Source: Hetaerina americana
Taxonomy: Eukaryota; Arthropoda; Insecta; Odonata; Calopterygidae
NCBI GenBank assembly: GCA_022747635.1
Contig: JAKTNV010000014.1
Coordinates: 10,303,110-10,367,109, forward strand
Direction of reading: 5' to 3'
Length of the DNA: 64,000 bases
Translations under genes and position numbers: made by a program
Part shown: in pieces, positions 10,890 through 22,289 of the stretch
Layout: every line of letters begins with the position of its first letter
How positions within the stretch are numbered: position 1 is the stretch's first letter
The notes under the pieces: generated by a model
What the model was told of the DNA's origin: nothing
Databases searched by the model: none
Seen by the model: only the letters and a program-made list of their open reading frames with translations

Positions 10890-13500
10890 CTAAAGGAAAT
10901 ATTTCAATATTTAGTTTGGGGTTTAATGATATTGTGCATTTTGTTGTTTGGGGCTTACCTACACACTGGTGTGTAGTGTCTTAATCCAACAAAATCTTGC
11001 CCTGAAACGGATGCTACTGCAGAATAAGAGGATTTATGAGTCAATTTCTGAAATATTGGCATTTGCAGTCTTAATCACTAAATAAATGAAGATTAGGGAA
11101 TATTGAACGATGTTCACGAGTAGCCCCTCGGGCGAAGCATAGAACTGGTATTAGATACCGTTTATGGCCTATATTGCATTGAGTTATCTTGCAATGAAAA
11201 TTATTTAAGTAGATAAACATACCTTTTCGCCACAAAGTTACATTTTTTTGAATAATTGGTGCAGGTGTATCTAGTCAAATAAAGCTTTATCCTTTAGGAA
11301 ATTCGGTATTTGTTCTCGGTGGGAGTAAACTCGAACAAAGAGAAAACAGATGATGTCGCGACCCACCTAAGCGCGCAGTTGGGAGCGTCTTTGTACGCTA
11401 AAAGGTACGGAGGGATGTTATAATGAGTAATTGGAGTAGAAAGGTAATTAGGAGTAGAAATTGAAAAATAACTAACTTGGCTTTTCCACCTGGAAAATAT
11501 TTATTTACGGCCTAGGTTTCGTTATCGTATAGCATCTACAGATAAAAAGTTAAGTTATTTATTTTTCAATTTCAATAAGAATATTTTCCACCAAGTCACG
11601 CCAGAAACAGTTTTATTTTGGAGCAAAAGAGTTTAAGATTCCTCGTGGGGGAGCTGGAACGTCTAAAATAAACTGAGCGACTCATGGCTGGAAAGAGACT
11701 TGAACTGAAAGAGATTCTCATTTACAATCATAACCGTAGCTCTCACGTACAGTTTCATAATGAGTGCATCGAAAATAACCGCAGTCATCAAGTATGGAGG
11801 GAGGAGAGAGTGGAAAATCATTGGCGATTTGTGTCGGCGGTGGAACTGTGTTGCCGCCTGTGTAACATACTGCTGGAATGAGTTTACAAAGGAGATGGCT
11901 TCGCAGATTTGATGTCGGTTCCGTAAAGTAAGTTGCGGTGCGCAATAAACTATTTTGGCCTATACATTTATTATCGGGCGGTCCAAAAACTCATCGCATA
12001 AGGTCGCCATCTGGGTTTTCATCCCGATGCGAAGTTGAAACTTCAGAAAGTATGCCAGCGGAGCGAGGTCGTGGAAGGAAACAAGCGAAATTAGCGGTTT
12101 GCTCTATTTCGCTATTCCCAAAAATACACGCGGCATGAATACACACGCGCAGAAATAAAGCAGGGAGTCTAAATTAGGCGTCTGCCTTTCATATCTCTCT
12201 TCATATGAATATCCACATTGCCGTTCGTCTGTGAGAAGAGCGCCCGTGCGTGATTGGATACGAGAGATCGATTCGTCCTCGTCCGAGAGAAAGGTAAATT
12301 GTTTAAAAGAAATTTATGATTTTTTTTGTATTCGAATAAGCGTTGGTTCTAATGCAATGTAGACTGCTGATCAATCCAATCCCTCAATCCTTAAGATCTC
12401 TCGGTAATATTCGATTGTATTATATTATATTTACCTCATGGAGTAGACGTTTTTATGGCATGTTACGCTATCTACTCTCATTCAGCATTAATCTTAAAAT
12501 ATTTTACATTATGCAAAATATTTGGCCTGAATAGTTACAAAAATATCTCGTATTTCTTTTATATCCTATTTTTTAGCTCCAAAATAATTGAGCCGGTCAT
12601 CAAATGAAGGACGCTCAATCGGATCCATTACGCGGATGTTGCTGACCGTTTAAAAAAATGGTATTAACCCTCGTATTATTCATGAAACTTGCGCTGCTGC
12701 AAATATGATTGTTCATCACCATTAAGGGGTGTAGGTGCGGATGCCCGCATTGATTCAAACCGCGCGCCGAAGAATCCGTGGAATTTCTAATCGGAGGGAT
12801 GAGGCGCGAGTGGTAACCGAACGATGTTCGCACTGGAGCCAAGACAGTTGATGTACGGCAGGCGCTATTACAGTTTCACCTCAAGAATTTTCGTTGTGAC
12901 GGTTTAGAGAACATTAAGGTGTGCCCGGGCACACCCAGAACGCCCCCCGCTCACGACTTAGATCGCAAGGAGCGCACATCGTTTGATTTAACCCCCGTCC
13001 TTTTTGATTGCGACACTCCATGAATTCTCCCGTTCACTCATGGCCGTTCATCACATCTTTCAAAGAATCATAGCTTCTTGCGCTTTCCCATTCTTCCTCA
13101 ACTTTCCTCCGGGTTGAAAAATCAAATCGAAGTGGTGCTCTTAGAATACACGCATTTCACTTACGGAGAGGAAACGAAATTACTTTGTGCTCTGTCTGTT
13201 TTCCAGGTGGCGATGCTTATTCAATAGTCATGCACTGTGCAAATCAGTAGTGCAGTGGCACCACAGTCATCCCTATAACCTAGTTGCGTATGTAGATCTA
13301 TAGAAGTAGAAATATGGGAATGATTCGCTGACCAAAGATTAAAATATGGAAAGATTTCTCATGGAAATTCGTCTTTTCTGAAAATGCTAAGAAGAGAGTA
13401 AAAGTCCGTCAGCCGTGAAAAATTAAGAATAGTTAGTCTGGCAACATATCCTTTAAAGATAATCTCAAGAATGCTCTACCGAAGAATGAAGCGAAAGCAG
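10890..13500. other. Unannotated sequence with a partial inverted repeat at 11.46-11.58 kb
   Basis: GAAATTGAAAAATAACTAAC at about 11456 recurs inverted near 11550-11575, with a roughly 75-base interior; both flanks also carry GGAAAATATT-type blocks in opposite orientation. This may be an old MITE. Elsewhere the interval shows CG-rich spots (about 12.0-12.3 and 12.7-12.9 kb) but no recognisable gene. Confidence 0.35.
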
Positions 13501-13524
13501 AAAATAATAATAATAAGTGAAGAC

Positions 13525-14057
13525 TAACTTTGGCGTAGAAGAAGTGGAGGAACTGGGGCAGCTCTAGTTGTTCTAGCTTTCATACTCATCTTAGAGAAGG
13601 AAGATGCGGGAAGACCAGCCGACTTATATTGCGTTCGTAGACATGCTTTTAATAACGTGGAACAGAATGTAATGCTATGTACCTTAAAAGAAATTGAAAT
13701 GAACTTCAGGGGTAGAAGACTGACAAACGTTGTACAGAGAGTACATATGTGTCAAAGATTAGATCTGGTGAAAACAGAGAAGATGAAATGAATAAAGGAG
13801 TGAGGCAGGGTTCCCCATTATCATCCCTGATTTTTGATTTGAATAATGAGGTCAGGGGAAATATGAAAGGCGGTGTTCGAATGTACTGAGAGAAGATAGG
13901 CATGCTGCAATTTGTAGATAATACGAGTGTACGCGTAGACATATTTGCGGAAAAGAATAGTCTTGATTAAGTATGCTATTCTCTACGGAGAAGGGAAAGA
14001 AAGAATGAATGAATGAATGCAACCTTAAGATGAACATGAATAAACCAAGGTAATGCC
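13525..14057 (+). pseudogene. Decayed non-LTR reverse transcriptase
   Basis: The palm domain can be followed across frameshifts. A GGTGAA stretch resembling the GRGT region comes first. Next is RPADLYCVRRHAFNNVEQNV, a damaged motif A segment, then KEIEMNFRGRRLTNVV. After a stop come GVRQGSPLSSLIF near 13797, the conserved RQGxPLS block, and LQFVDNT near 13905 in place of the catalytic FADDT. A trailing MNMNKPR resembles the K-N-KT motif. The catalytic Asp-Asp pair is lost and several stops interrupt the frame. It appears to be a different lineage or subfamily from the 41-kb LINE and is dead. Confidence 0.65.
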
Positions 14058-14364
14058 ATCATATCACGCTTAGACTAGAGAGGTAGATGGTATAATCCAT
14101 AAATTCAAACTGTCATGTTTTCCAGGAACGATTTGTCATCGACTCCGCCCAGCAGAACATTATATGCATTAGCCGTTATGTTACGTAGTCAAATTAGAAG
14201 TCATAATTGTCTGAAACTCTAATTATGTTGAAATCACGTCTCACACACTCAGATTACTTTTAAAAATTAAATCAACTATATCCATTGTTACAATTATTTA
14301 ACATCTTATTTATTCCCAATAGTTTAATTGATATGTGGCGTGGCTCATGCTTGCCTTTTATGGT

Positions 14365-14400
14365 ATCAACCCCTGCCACACGCATTTGCGGGGCTTGGAA
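14365..14400 (-). repeat. Short dispersed element with CCCCGCAA / GTGTGGCAGGGG motif
   Basis: On the minus strand this reads CCCCGCAAATGCGTGTGGCA followed by GGGG. It is one of six copies of a short motif (see also 19.2, 20.7, 21.0, 29.5 and 40.4 kb). The larger element it belongs to is not recognised. Confidence 0.5.
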
Positions 14401-14409
14401 GTGCACCAA

Positions 14410-14920
14410 GAATGACGTAGATGTGTAAGCTAAGGGCCGTTGCCGGGTGTTTCTCCATAGTTCGTCCTACCCCTCGGCCTCCTTTTCCCCCAATTAGTCT
14501 TCTTCTGCGCGTTAAAATATGAGCGCACGTCAGCCACCGAGAGCATCGTGCAGGACTGCTCCCTCTCCTTGTCTAACTTCGGACCCTCCCGACCATTCCG
14601 TCAACCACGAGGTGCATGTTGGGAAACTTGGGTAGTGACCACGGAGTAAACAGGCCAACTCAACGGAAGTAACGGACGCAGTTATTTGTTTTTTTCATTT
14701 ATTTGTAAATGTTTTTTTTCGACGGCATTCAAAATTTCCTCCATGAGACCTCGATCAAGTACGTCTGTCCATATTACAGTTTTCAGAATTCATTTTCTGG
14801 CAATTTAACAACCCCAAGAGTGCACTTACTTTAAGACACCTCCTGATCGAATCTGATGAGTATGAAGAATTACTTGATAAATTAGGCATACCTATTGGAA
14901 CATGGGAAAATACTAAAATA
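14410..14920. other. Unannotated sequence
   Basis: A GC-richer patch at 14.40-14.65 kb is followed by AT-rich DNA. No feature is supported. Confidence 0.4.
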
Positions 14921-14924
14921 ATAA

Positions 14925-14962
14925 AATACATAATATAATACATAATATAATACATAAAATAC
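14925..14962 (+). repeat. 12-bp tandem repeat
   Basis: The unit ATACATAATATA is repeated about three times with slight variation. It is a minisatellite-like slip repeat in AT-rich DNA. Confidence 0.7.
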
Positions 14963-16140
14963 ACCCAATTTTGCTATTTTTGTGAAGAGCCTTGCCATAA
15001 AATACATTTGAATTTTGCATGCTGGTTTAAATTTTATTATTTAAAAATGTATCTCATTTTCAAATAATAAAAGCGGTTCATGGTCGTTGAAATGGAATAT
15101 ACCGCATTAATTTTTTAATTGATGTGTTTTAGTTAGTTTAGTTTAGTTTTAGTTGCCTTTACGATAAAGATGCACATATTATTTTACTTACGATATCTTA
15201 GAAAATATAGTGAACACATCTCACTAAACATATGGATAGTTGAAACTTTTCCTTCGCCGTCAACGTATCATAATAATTGCTAAGAATATTTGTACATGCA
15301 CTCATTCCCATTATTTTTCTTAGATTTACATTTGCAATGTTTGTTACTATAAACCATTACAGAATGCGAAAAAAAATTTTTTATTTTTTTCAACTTAATA
15401 TAGTTTCACTCATTAATTGAACTCGAATAAACGTGATTTATTTGCATTCGTTAGCATGCTAACGGTAATTATTAACCTTTACTTTAGTCTTTAGAACTCC
15501 CAACTTTCGGTCCGACACGATACCAACTGCACAATCAGTGCATCGATTTCTAACTAGTGCAAACAAGATGATTCGGTCATATACTTAACTACAGCAAACT
15601 GTGTATCGTGAATTATAGGCCACGATTCGATACGAAGTTCTCATTTACATAATTAAAAAACATTCTGTCGTTCTGTCTATGGAGCGCATTCAAATTCGAT
15701 ATGAATGCGTTAGTAGAAATCCGCGAAAGAGAGCTCACAGTTGGTCTCAGGCTTTGAGCGAACTGGCATTAACGAATTAAGTGCGAGAGGGTATTAGATT
15801 TGAAATTGATATAATTGGCTCCAAAGAAGTTAAGGGTTACCATCGAACCAGTCGTCTGAACAACACACTAATGATGAGATACATTATCTGAGTAAAACAT
15901 TTTCTAACATTCCTCTTATTTAGCTTTGGAAACTGAATCAAAATTTTTTACGGGGAAGAGCCTGTTTATACCGAGAGTGATACTGAACAAAACGGCTAAA
16001 GTGATTTGGACCACCGGAGAAAAATGAAAAATTGGTGCAGATGGCTGTTTCATTTTCAAATATATCACCTAGTATGGTTTTTTCGTAAACCTTGGAGTAA
16101 AAAAATATGCTAATCAGCTTGTTCATTATTATGCAGCATA
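14963..16140. other. Unannotated AT-rich sequence
   Basis: No open frame with similarity, no RNA and no repeat family is recognised. Confidence 0.4.
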
Positions 16141-16145
16141 CATAG

Positions 16146-16212
16146 TTCCATCTTCAATGCTGCTGGAAAGCATTTAAATTCCATCTTCAATGCTGGAAAT
16201 GCTTGAAAGCAT
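16146..16212 (+). repeat. Tandem duplication of about 33 bp
   Basis: TTCCATCTTCAATGCTG occurs twice with a 33-base period, each followed by a GGAAAGCATT or GGAAATGCTT variant. This is a simple local duplication. Confidence 0.7.
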
Positions 16213-16615
16213 TAAAGCTCTTAATTATTACCTTTAGAGACTCGAGTTAGCAGGGAGAAAGTGAAGCTGTGACGAATTCAGTCCGATCCACTTAATTTAT
16301 GCTCCTCGGAGACCCAACTGCACCGTGCTCGTGATTACCGCCGTCAGTTTTACTTTTTTGGTTGTTTTCGTCCCCCAAGGCCTCCCTCCCTCGTAATTGC
16401 AGCGAACGCTAAATACGTCCAGTTAGGCGCGCTCAATGAATCGATGGAAAAGGCTCAACACGACCGACTTCCTTTCTCGTAAAGTTCGGAGTCTCATAGT
16501 CGAGGAAGGGTCATGACAACGGTGCATAAATAACTCGCTAAAATGCTTTCACCTGCTGCCACGGCGGAAGATATCGCGGAGGTCACCTGAGCATGGAAGA
16601 GGCATCGATGCAGTG

Positions 16616-16640
16616 GGTGACGTCACCCCGCCATAAAAAG
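16616..16640. promoter_or_regulatory. Perfect CRE palindrome next to a TATA-like box
   Basis: GGTGACGTCACC (16616-16627) is a 12-base palindrome containing TGACGTCA, the full cAMP-response-element consensus bound by CREB/ATF proteins. CCATAAAAAG begins three bases later. A site this close to a TATA-like box is unusual, but no transcript or exon is identified downstream. Confidence 0.3.
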
Positions 16641-16649
16641 ACAAGATCC

Positions 16650-17935
16650 CATGCCATCTCTCTCTCTTTAACACACACATACACAATAAATAAATATATT
16701 TACACATTTTTTTACCGAACGAAAACAAATTCATACCGGAGTAGAAGAAGAGAGCAACATGTCTCGGTAATGGGAGAAAACAAGCCATCGTGAATGCGCT
16801 CTCCTGCATGACAAATGTAATTTTGCGAAACATACACCCACTTGAACTTAAACGTGGGCCCCTAACCCTTTTCACTTCGAATAAAATACGCGCTCCTTCC
16901 CCGCTCAGCCAGGAACGGGCGCAGCTGTCATGGGAGTGAAAAATTTCTATTTCTCACGTACAAGCGACTGGGTTGAAAATATATGTCCGGTGCCTCACAA
17001 TAACCGGCGAAAGAATTATGCCGCGTTAATGCTGTTTCCTAGGAGGTCCGGGAGGACTCCGCGGTCATTCAAAGGGCCGCTACGGCGGAAGTTATGATCT
17101 CTCGAGGCTCATATTTCGAACGGAATTTCGAAACCTGTGGATACAGGGAAAATAATATTTTTCATTGCGCGCTCATAAGGTTTTTGTAATGAAACAACGT
17201 CCTCGAAGTTGTAGTCTGAGTTGCACCTCCAACTTCATGATTTATCAAACGGTAAACATTCAAAAATAACTTTAGCAACGGGTTTTAATAATCGTTTTTT
17301 GTTTCGTTCATTCCGTAACTATCACTTATTCCTAAAAATGTATGGCATGAACATGCCTTGCTCGAAATGTTTTATCACATAAAAATAATTTGCAAAAATA
17401 TGCTGCAAGTCTGTTAATCGATATTGTGTAAACGAAACTGCACTATCAATATGAAAATGAAACGATAAATGTAATATTTAATTCTTTGTGGTCAATAGTT
17501 TTCGCAACGTTGCCAATAGCATACAATTAAAATACTACTCACAGAACCATATTTTGCACTAATTCTCGAAAGGCTTCGAAATTCATCTTTTTATTCTTAT
17601 CTGAACGTATCTCATTCGTCAAAACATTTCTTGGAAAGCGAAACAAGAGTTAGCAGATTATTGGTATATGATACGTTTTAAGGCAGAGGAATGTATTTAA
17701 AAGCATACTGTGGGAATATTAACGTCGTCATATTTAAGTATTTAAACAAATAACTTTTTTCCTCAGCTTTGAAGAATTAGTTTGTATTGCTATTTTTTCT
17801 TGGGATGGGTGATATTATCCTTAACATATTAATGCCAAAAGCATTCATAAAGACTGAGGACTGATGTCATTCAACAGTAGTAACCATTTCTTCCCCTGTA
17901 AAAATTTCATATCTTTGAGTTGGTTTTCATATCAG
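16650..17935. other. Unannotated sequence
   Basis: Contains a short CT and CA microsatellite near 16.66 kb and then AT-rich DNA. No gene is supported. Confidence 0.4.
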
Positions 17936-17940
17936 GTATC

Positions 17941-18150
17941 GCCGACCCCGGTGGCGGCGGGGTAACGTCCTCGTCTGCCATTACTAGGGTCGCGGGTTCG
18001 ATTCCCGCCTGGGTGAGTTTTCCTCCACCTAGGGCTTGGGTGTTTGTAAAATGTGACCATTGTTATCGTTGTTAATAGTTCGATGTAAAGGCCAAAATGT
18101 GCTGTTTTCGGACTAATACTGAATAAATAAATATTTCATTTCATTTATGA
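17941..18150 (+). mobile_element. tRNA-derived SINE, family A
   Basis: The head contains GGTGGCGGCGGGGTAACGTC (A-box region) and GGTCGCGGGTTCGATTCCCG (B-box), a tRNA-like pol III promoter. The body has CACCTAGGGCTTGGGTGT, and the 3' end is an AATAAATAAATATTT tail. A second copy at 61.84-62.04 kb shares the head, the CACCTAGGACTTGGGTGT body and the AAAT-type tail. Target duplications are not obvious for this copy. Confidence 0.8.
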
Positions 18151-18419
18151 TTTAAGAAAAAAGCCATGTCAGTATCTCCTAAGCTGACAACCAGAGGGTT
18201 TGACGTGTCTCATTCTGGCACTTTGTCTTTTGGTCATGTCGAAATCTTTCTCGTTGAGTCCAGTCCAGGTTGTCTCAATCCTGAGAGTGCCATTCTTAAA
18301 AGGATACTTTTATTTATAATATTTATTTAAGAAGCACAGAAAAAGCTAAAAAGTCCTCTAATGAGATCGATTATTTATAATGAAGTATATTTATTGATTT
18401 TTTTCTTCTTTACTTCTTC

Positions 18420-18700
18420 CACTACTCTCTTTGAGTCGCCATTGAAATAATGGGGGTGGATGTATCGTTTCGGTCGTCACCCCGCAAACGCAACCCTCGT
18501 CACCCCCCCCCCCCTTCCCTCTTCCCTCTCAGCGGAGTGCGCATCTCCGAGGGTATATCTTTTCTTCTCGCCCGCCCTTGCTTCCTCGTGTCCGCCCCCG
18601 AGGCGAATCATTGCGCAAAGCTGGCGGAACCGTTGGGCGAGTGAGAGGAATGTGCTAGGAACGGATCGCGGGTTCGAATCCAGCTGGGCAATCCCGGGGA
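18420..18700 (+). other. GC-rich patch with 12-C run and a tRNA B-box-like motif
   Basis: A CG-rich, CT-rich segment with a C12 tract at 18503-18514. Near 18669 is GCGGGTTCGAATCCAGC, a B-box-like motif, followed by GGGGAGGTTTATGATCC. This may be another SINE fragment joined to low-complexity DNA. The two overlapping open frames look compositional, not coding. Confidence 0.4.
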
Positions 18701-18704
18701 GGTT

Positions 18705-19220
18705 TATGATCCATTAATCACTTCCATTAGCGGCCAACTCTTCGATATTAATAGCGTTTAATAATCCTAGACAACCTGATGTCCTTTGGATGATTTTGTT
18801 TTTATTTCTTTCCAACGAGGTGCATCTAAATGGCAGGGATGAGAATTTTTCCTTCTCTCGCGGGTGACTATTTGCGGATTACTATATTTGCAGATTCACC
18901 GTCGTTTCGTTTTTGGCCCGAATCAAATTTATTTCATTACTTCTTCGAGTGCACATTTATTATTAGCGCTCTTGCCGGCGTTGAAAAAATATGCCTTTTT
19001 AATGTCTGTATTTTTTCAAATGGTACCAGTTTCTTATATCCGCAATCAGGCCAGCCCTTGTAATTTGACTTACGGATCCTGATGATGGTAATAAATGGCG
19101 CAGAATTTGTGGCTTGTCTACGTAACCCAATATGAGGGCATGAGAGTTTTACATTGCATTAAAAATTGTTTCAAATAGATTCGTGAATCCACTTTTAGCT
19201 TTGAGAAACGGATCCTGATT
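18705..19220. other. Unannotated sequence
   Basis: No feature recognised; two overlapping open frames of about 75 codons show no similarity. Confidence 0.4.
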
Positions 19221-19225
19221 TTTTT

Positions 19226-19310
19226 TTAGGTTTCTGCATCTATGTCTACACAGTACGCCCGCAATGACGTGTGGCAGGGGATTTTAGGACACCAGCCTTT
19301 TGTGTTATAA
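19226..19310 (+). repeat. Short dispersed element with GACGTGTGGCAGGGG motif
   Basis: CATCTATGTCTACACAGTAC is followed by GCCCGCAATGACGTGTGGCA and GGGG. The copy at 40.43 kb has the same order: CATCTACATAATACCCCGCA, then GACATGTGGCAGGG. Both continue with a tract near GG-CACCA. Family unknown. Confidence 0.5.
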
Positions 19311-19539
19311 TATTCAATACGCATTTAAATATTCAGTTACTTATATTTAAATATACAAGAACACATTTGCATGAACACACGCACACCTATATTTTTACGT
19401 CTATCCTGAAGTAATGGGTGTGTTTGAGAGAAGTTTAAAATTTGCTATTTAAATTTAAGAAATTAGTCGCGGTTACGTCAGATTCCATCCTGTTGGTAGA
19501 GGATCTATGGTCGTGGTTGGTCAACATCGTGTCATTCGT

Positions 19540-20090
19540 TTAGTTTAAAATCTCTGCGAAAGAAGGAAGTGTGTGACATCATCATCTCTTCCGAAGTGGC
19601 AGTTGTCTCGCATATGTCTCCCTTCGCACCATAAGCAAATGGGGAGCTTCGGCTGAACACAGACGCATTTCCTCGCCATCGCTTCATCTCTCTCCGGGTT
19701 GAGTCGTCTCGATTAAGCTCACGGCGCGAGCGACTGCAAGGTGCACACTCGTCGGGACGGAAAAAGAAGCGACTCTCCCCCTGCGAACGAACGAACATCT
19801 GGCCGTGACAAAGGAGCAATCAGGTGGCGGCGGTCGTTCTACCTACCGCCGCCGCGCCCCCCCTCTTTCCTCCCGACCGCCTTCCTCGCTAGTCATTCTC
19901 CTACGTGTGCGATGCCCATGAGTCCGGTGCCTATATATTACGCTCTCCTATTTTGTCCTTTTCCGCCATCCCCCCCCCCCTATCCACCTCGCATCTCGCC
20001 AAATTCGGTCTCGTTCCTCTACCCTAGGGATGAGTTATCCGGCTCTCCACGCGCGGGGTTAAGTGCCCTTCCTCTCAAATAAAGGTCGGC
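19540..20090. other. GC-rich, CG-rich patch
   Basis: CG dinucleotides are frequent around 19.66-20.06 kb, with CCGCCGCCGCG-type runs and an 11-C tract at 19970-19980. It could be a promoter-associated or unmethylated island, but overlapping open frames on both strands show no known protein. Confidence 0.3.
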
Positions 20091-20094
20091 TACG

Positions 20095-20720
20095 CGGGAA
20101 GGGGACTTTTTATGTTGGGATACAATTGGCGAATAACAGGAAGCCATCGATCCTAAAAACCCCCAAAGTTAATGCCGGCTGAAGAATTATTCCACCGAGA
20201 GCCGTGAAAAAGTTCAAGGAAACTAGTCGCGAAAATAGAGAGAGAAGGGCTGAGGGTGAATATATTTCTCGAGATTTTAGAGTTTTACGCGCGTTTAAAT
20301 TTACATGCGTGAAACGAGCCTGCTGCGAATCATCAGCTGTGAAGGAGGACTTCGACCCCATAGGGAAAATTGGCACTGAAAGAGTCGCATTATTAATGGG
20401 TTGCGAATTTAGCGCTCGTTGACGCAGAGATCCGTGAGAATGTGATTGGTGATTAACTTCCTTCATTATTCGCAGTTTGTCATGCTGCTGCGGCGTAACT
20501 TTGCATGCAAACATGCGTAGTATTTATATCCCCATTGTGGCCGATATATGTACATCTTTTTTTGGGTTGGGGTTACATTTATAACGATTTTAGTGACATC
20601 TATAAATATAAAGTCAATTAACGGACGCCATAGAATTTGCATTGAGCGAGTTTTATTGTATTTTTTTATACTTAGATTAGATCTATTGTGGAAAGTAGAG
20701 AGGCCTCGTATTTTGACATT
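20095..20720. other. Unannotated sequence
   Basis: Open frames on both strands (72 and 134 codons) overlap and resemble nothing known. No feature is supported. Confidence 0.35.
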
Positions 20721-20726
20721 TTAGTT

Positions 20727-20800
20727 CCCTGCAAGCCACCGCCAGAGTGTGTGGCAGGGGGTGAATACACACCATCATAATGTTGACCCGAATATGATCC
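20727..20800 (+). repeat. Short dispersed element, copy 1 of a local pair
   Basis: CCCTGCAAGCCACCGCCAGA, then GTGTGTGGCAGGGGG, GAATACACA and TTGACCCGAATA. The same series recurs 264 bases downstream. Confidence 0.7.
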
Positions 20801-20989
20801 TTATGCGGTCGGACAAAGTTATTCTGATCCCTTATCGTTCGTGGAAAAAATGATATTTCAAATCTATCTCTTCTACGTTTATTTTTTCTCTAATTTTGTT
20901 GACATTATATCTCCTGCCGTAGTACGATGGGGGTAATAATACGTTTTCAATATCATTGCTAAAGAAGTATTTAATTTAGGTATTTAGTA

Positions 20990-21060
20990 CCCTGCAAGCC
21001 ACCGCTAAGGTGTGTGGCAGGGGGCGAATACACATCAGACTTATTTTGACCCGAATAAGC
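20990..21060 (+). repeat. Short dispersed element, copy 2 of a local pair
   Basis: CCCTGCAAGCCACCGCTAAG, then GTGTGTGGCAGGGGG, GAATACACA and TTGACCCGAATA. The pair could be direct terminal repeats of a small element or two insertions; the 190 bases between them show no coding. Confidence 0.7.
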
Positions 21061-21064
21061 ATTG

Positions 21065-21639
21065 AGGTTTTGCTCATTTTTTTTAATGAAAGTAATCATT
21101 TCCCTTAAAATGTTTGCTTTCATTTTTTGTGGCAGCAAAATTTCGGTTAAAGTAAAATGTATGTAAATGGGAAAACAAAACGGTGATATAATGCAAATCA
21201 GATGAGTAGAATAACTTTAAGATCGGACTTTAATTTTCATTGGCTATCCTATTTTTGCGACCAACCTTGTTTTACGTCCTGGAGAATGATTTTCGAGGAG
21301 ATCCTCCTTCCGTTGAACGGCTGTAAGTTTGTCTCCCGTGCTTGCGTGATCACTTCCGTCTTCACGCCATTTGCGAAACTCCTCTCCAAAAGCTCTCGCA
21401 ATGGGGCTCGTGGGACCCCTTCCACACCCCCTTCCTTTCCCTCCTCCTCTCTCCCGTTCGTGCCCTCTTTCAGTCAATCACGTCCCTTTTGGTAGTCCGG
21501 TTGCTGACATATTTTTTCGAGCTAATGCGCTCATATCGTTTCGTTTCTCCGCCGCAATTCGCGTGCCAAGATTTTTTGCGGTTAGGATACTTATCCCGCT
21601 AGCTGCCTAATTACCACCCGCAACCACCTCTATATATGT

Positions 21640-21640
<1 letters not shown>
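21065..21640. other. Unannotated; CT-rich patch at 21.35-21.6 kb
   Basis: Four overlapping open frames exist because of CT-rich composition. None has a recognisable motif. Confidence 0.4.
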
Positions 21641-22280
<640 letters not shown>

Positions 22281-22289
22281 ACTTTCAAA

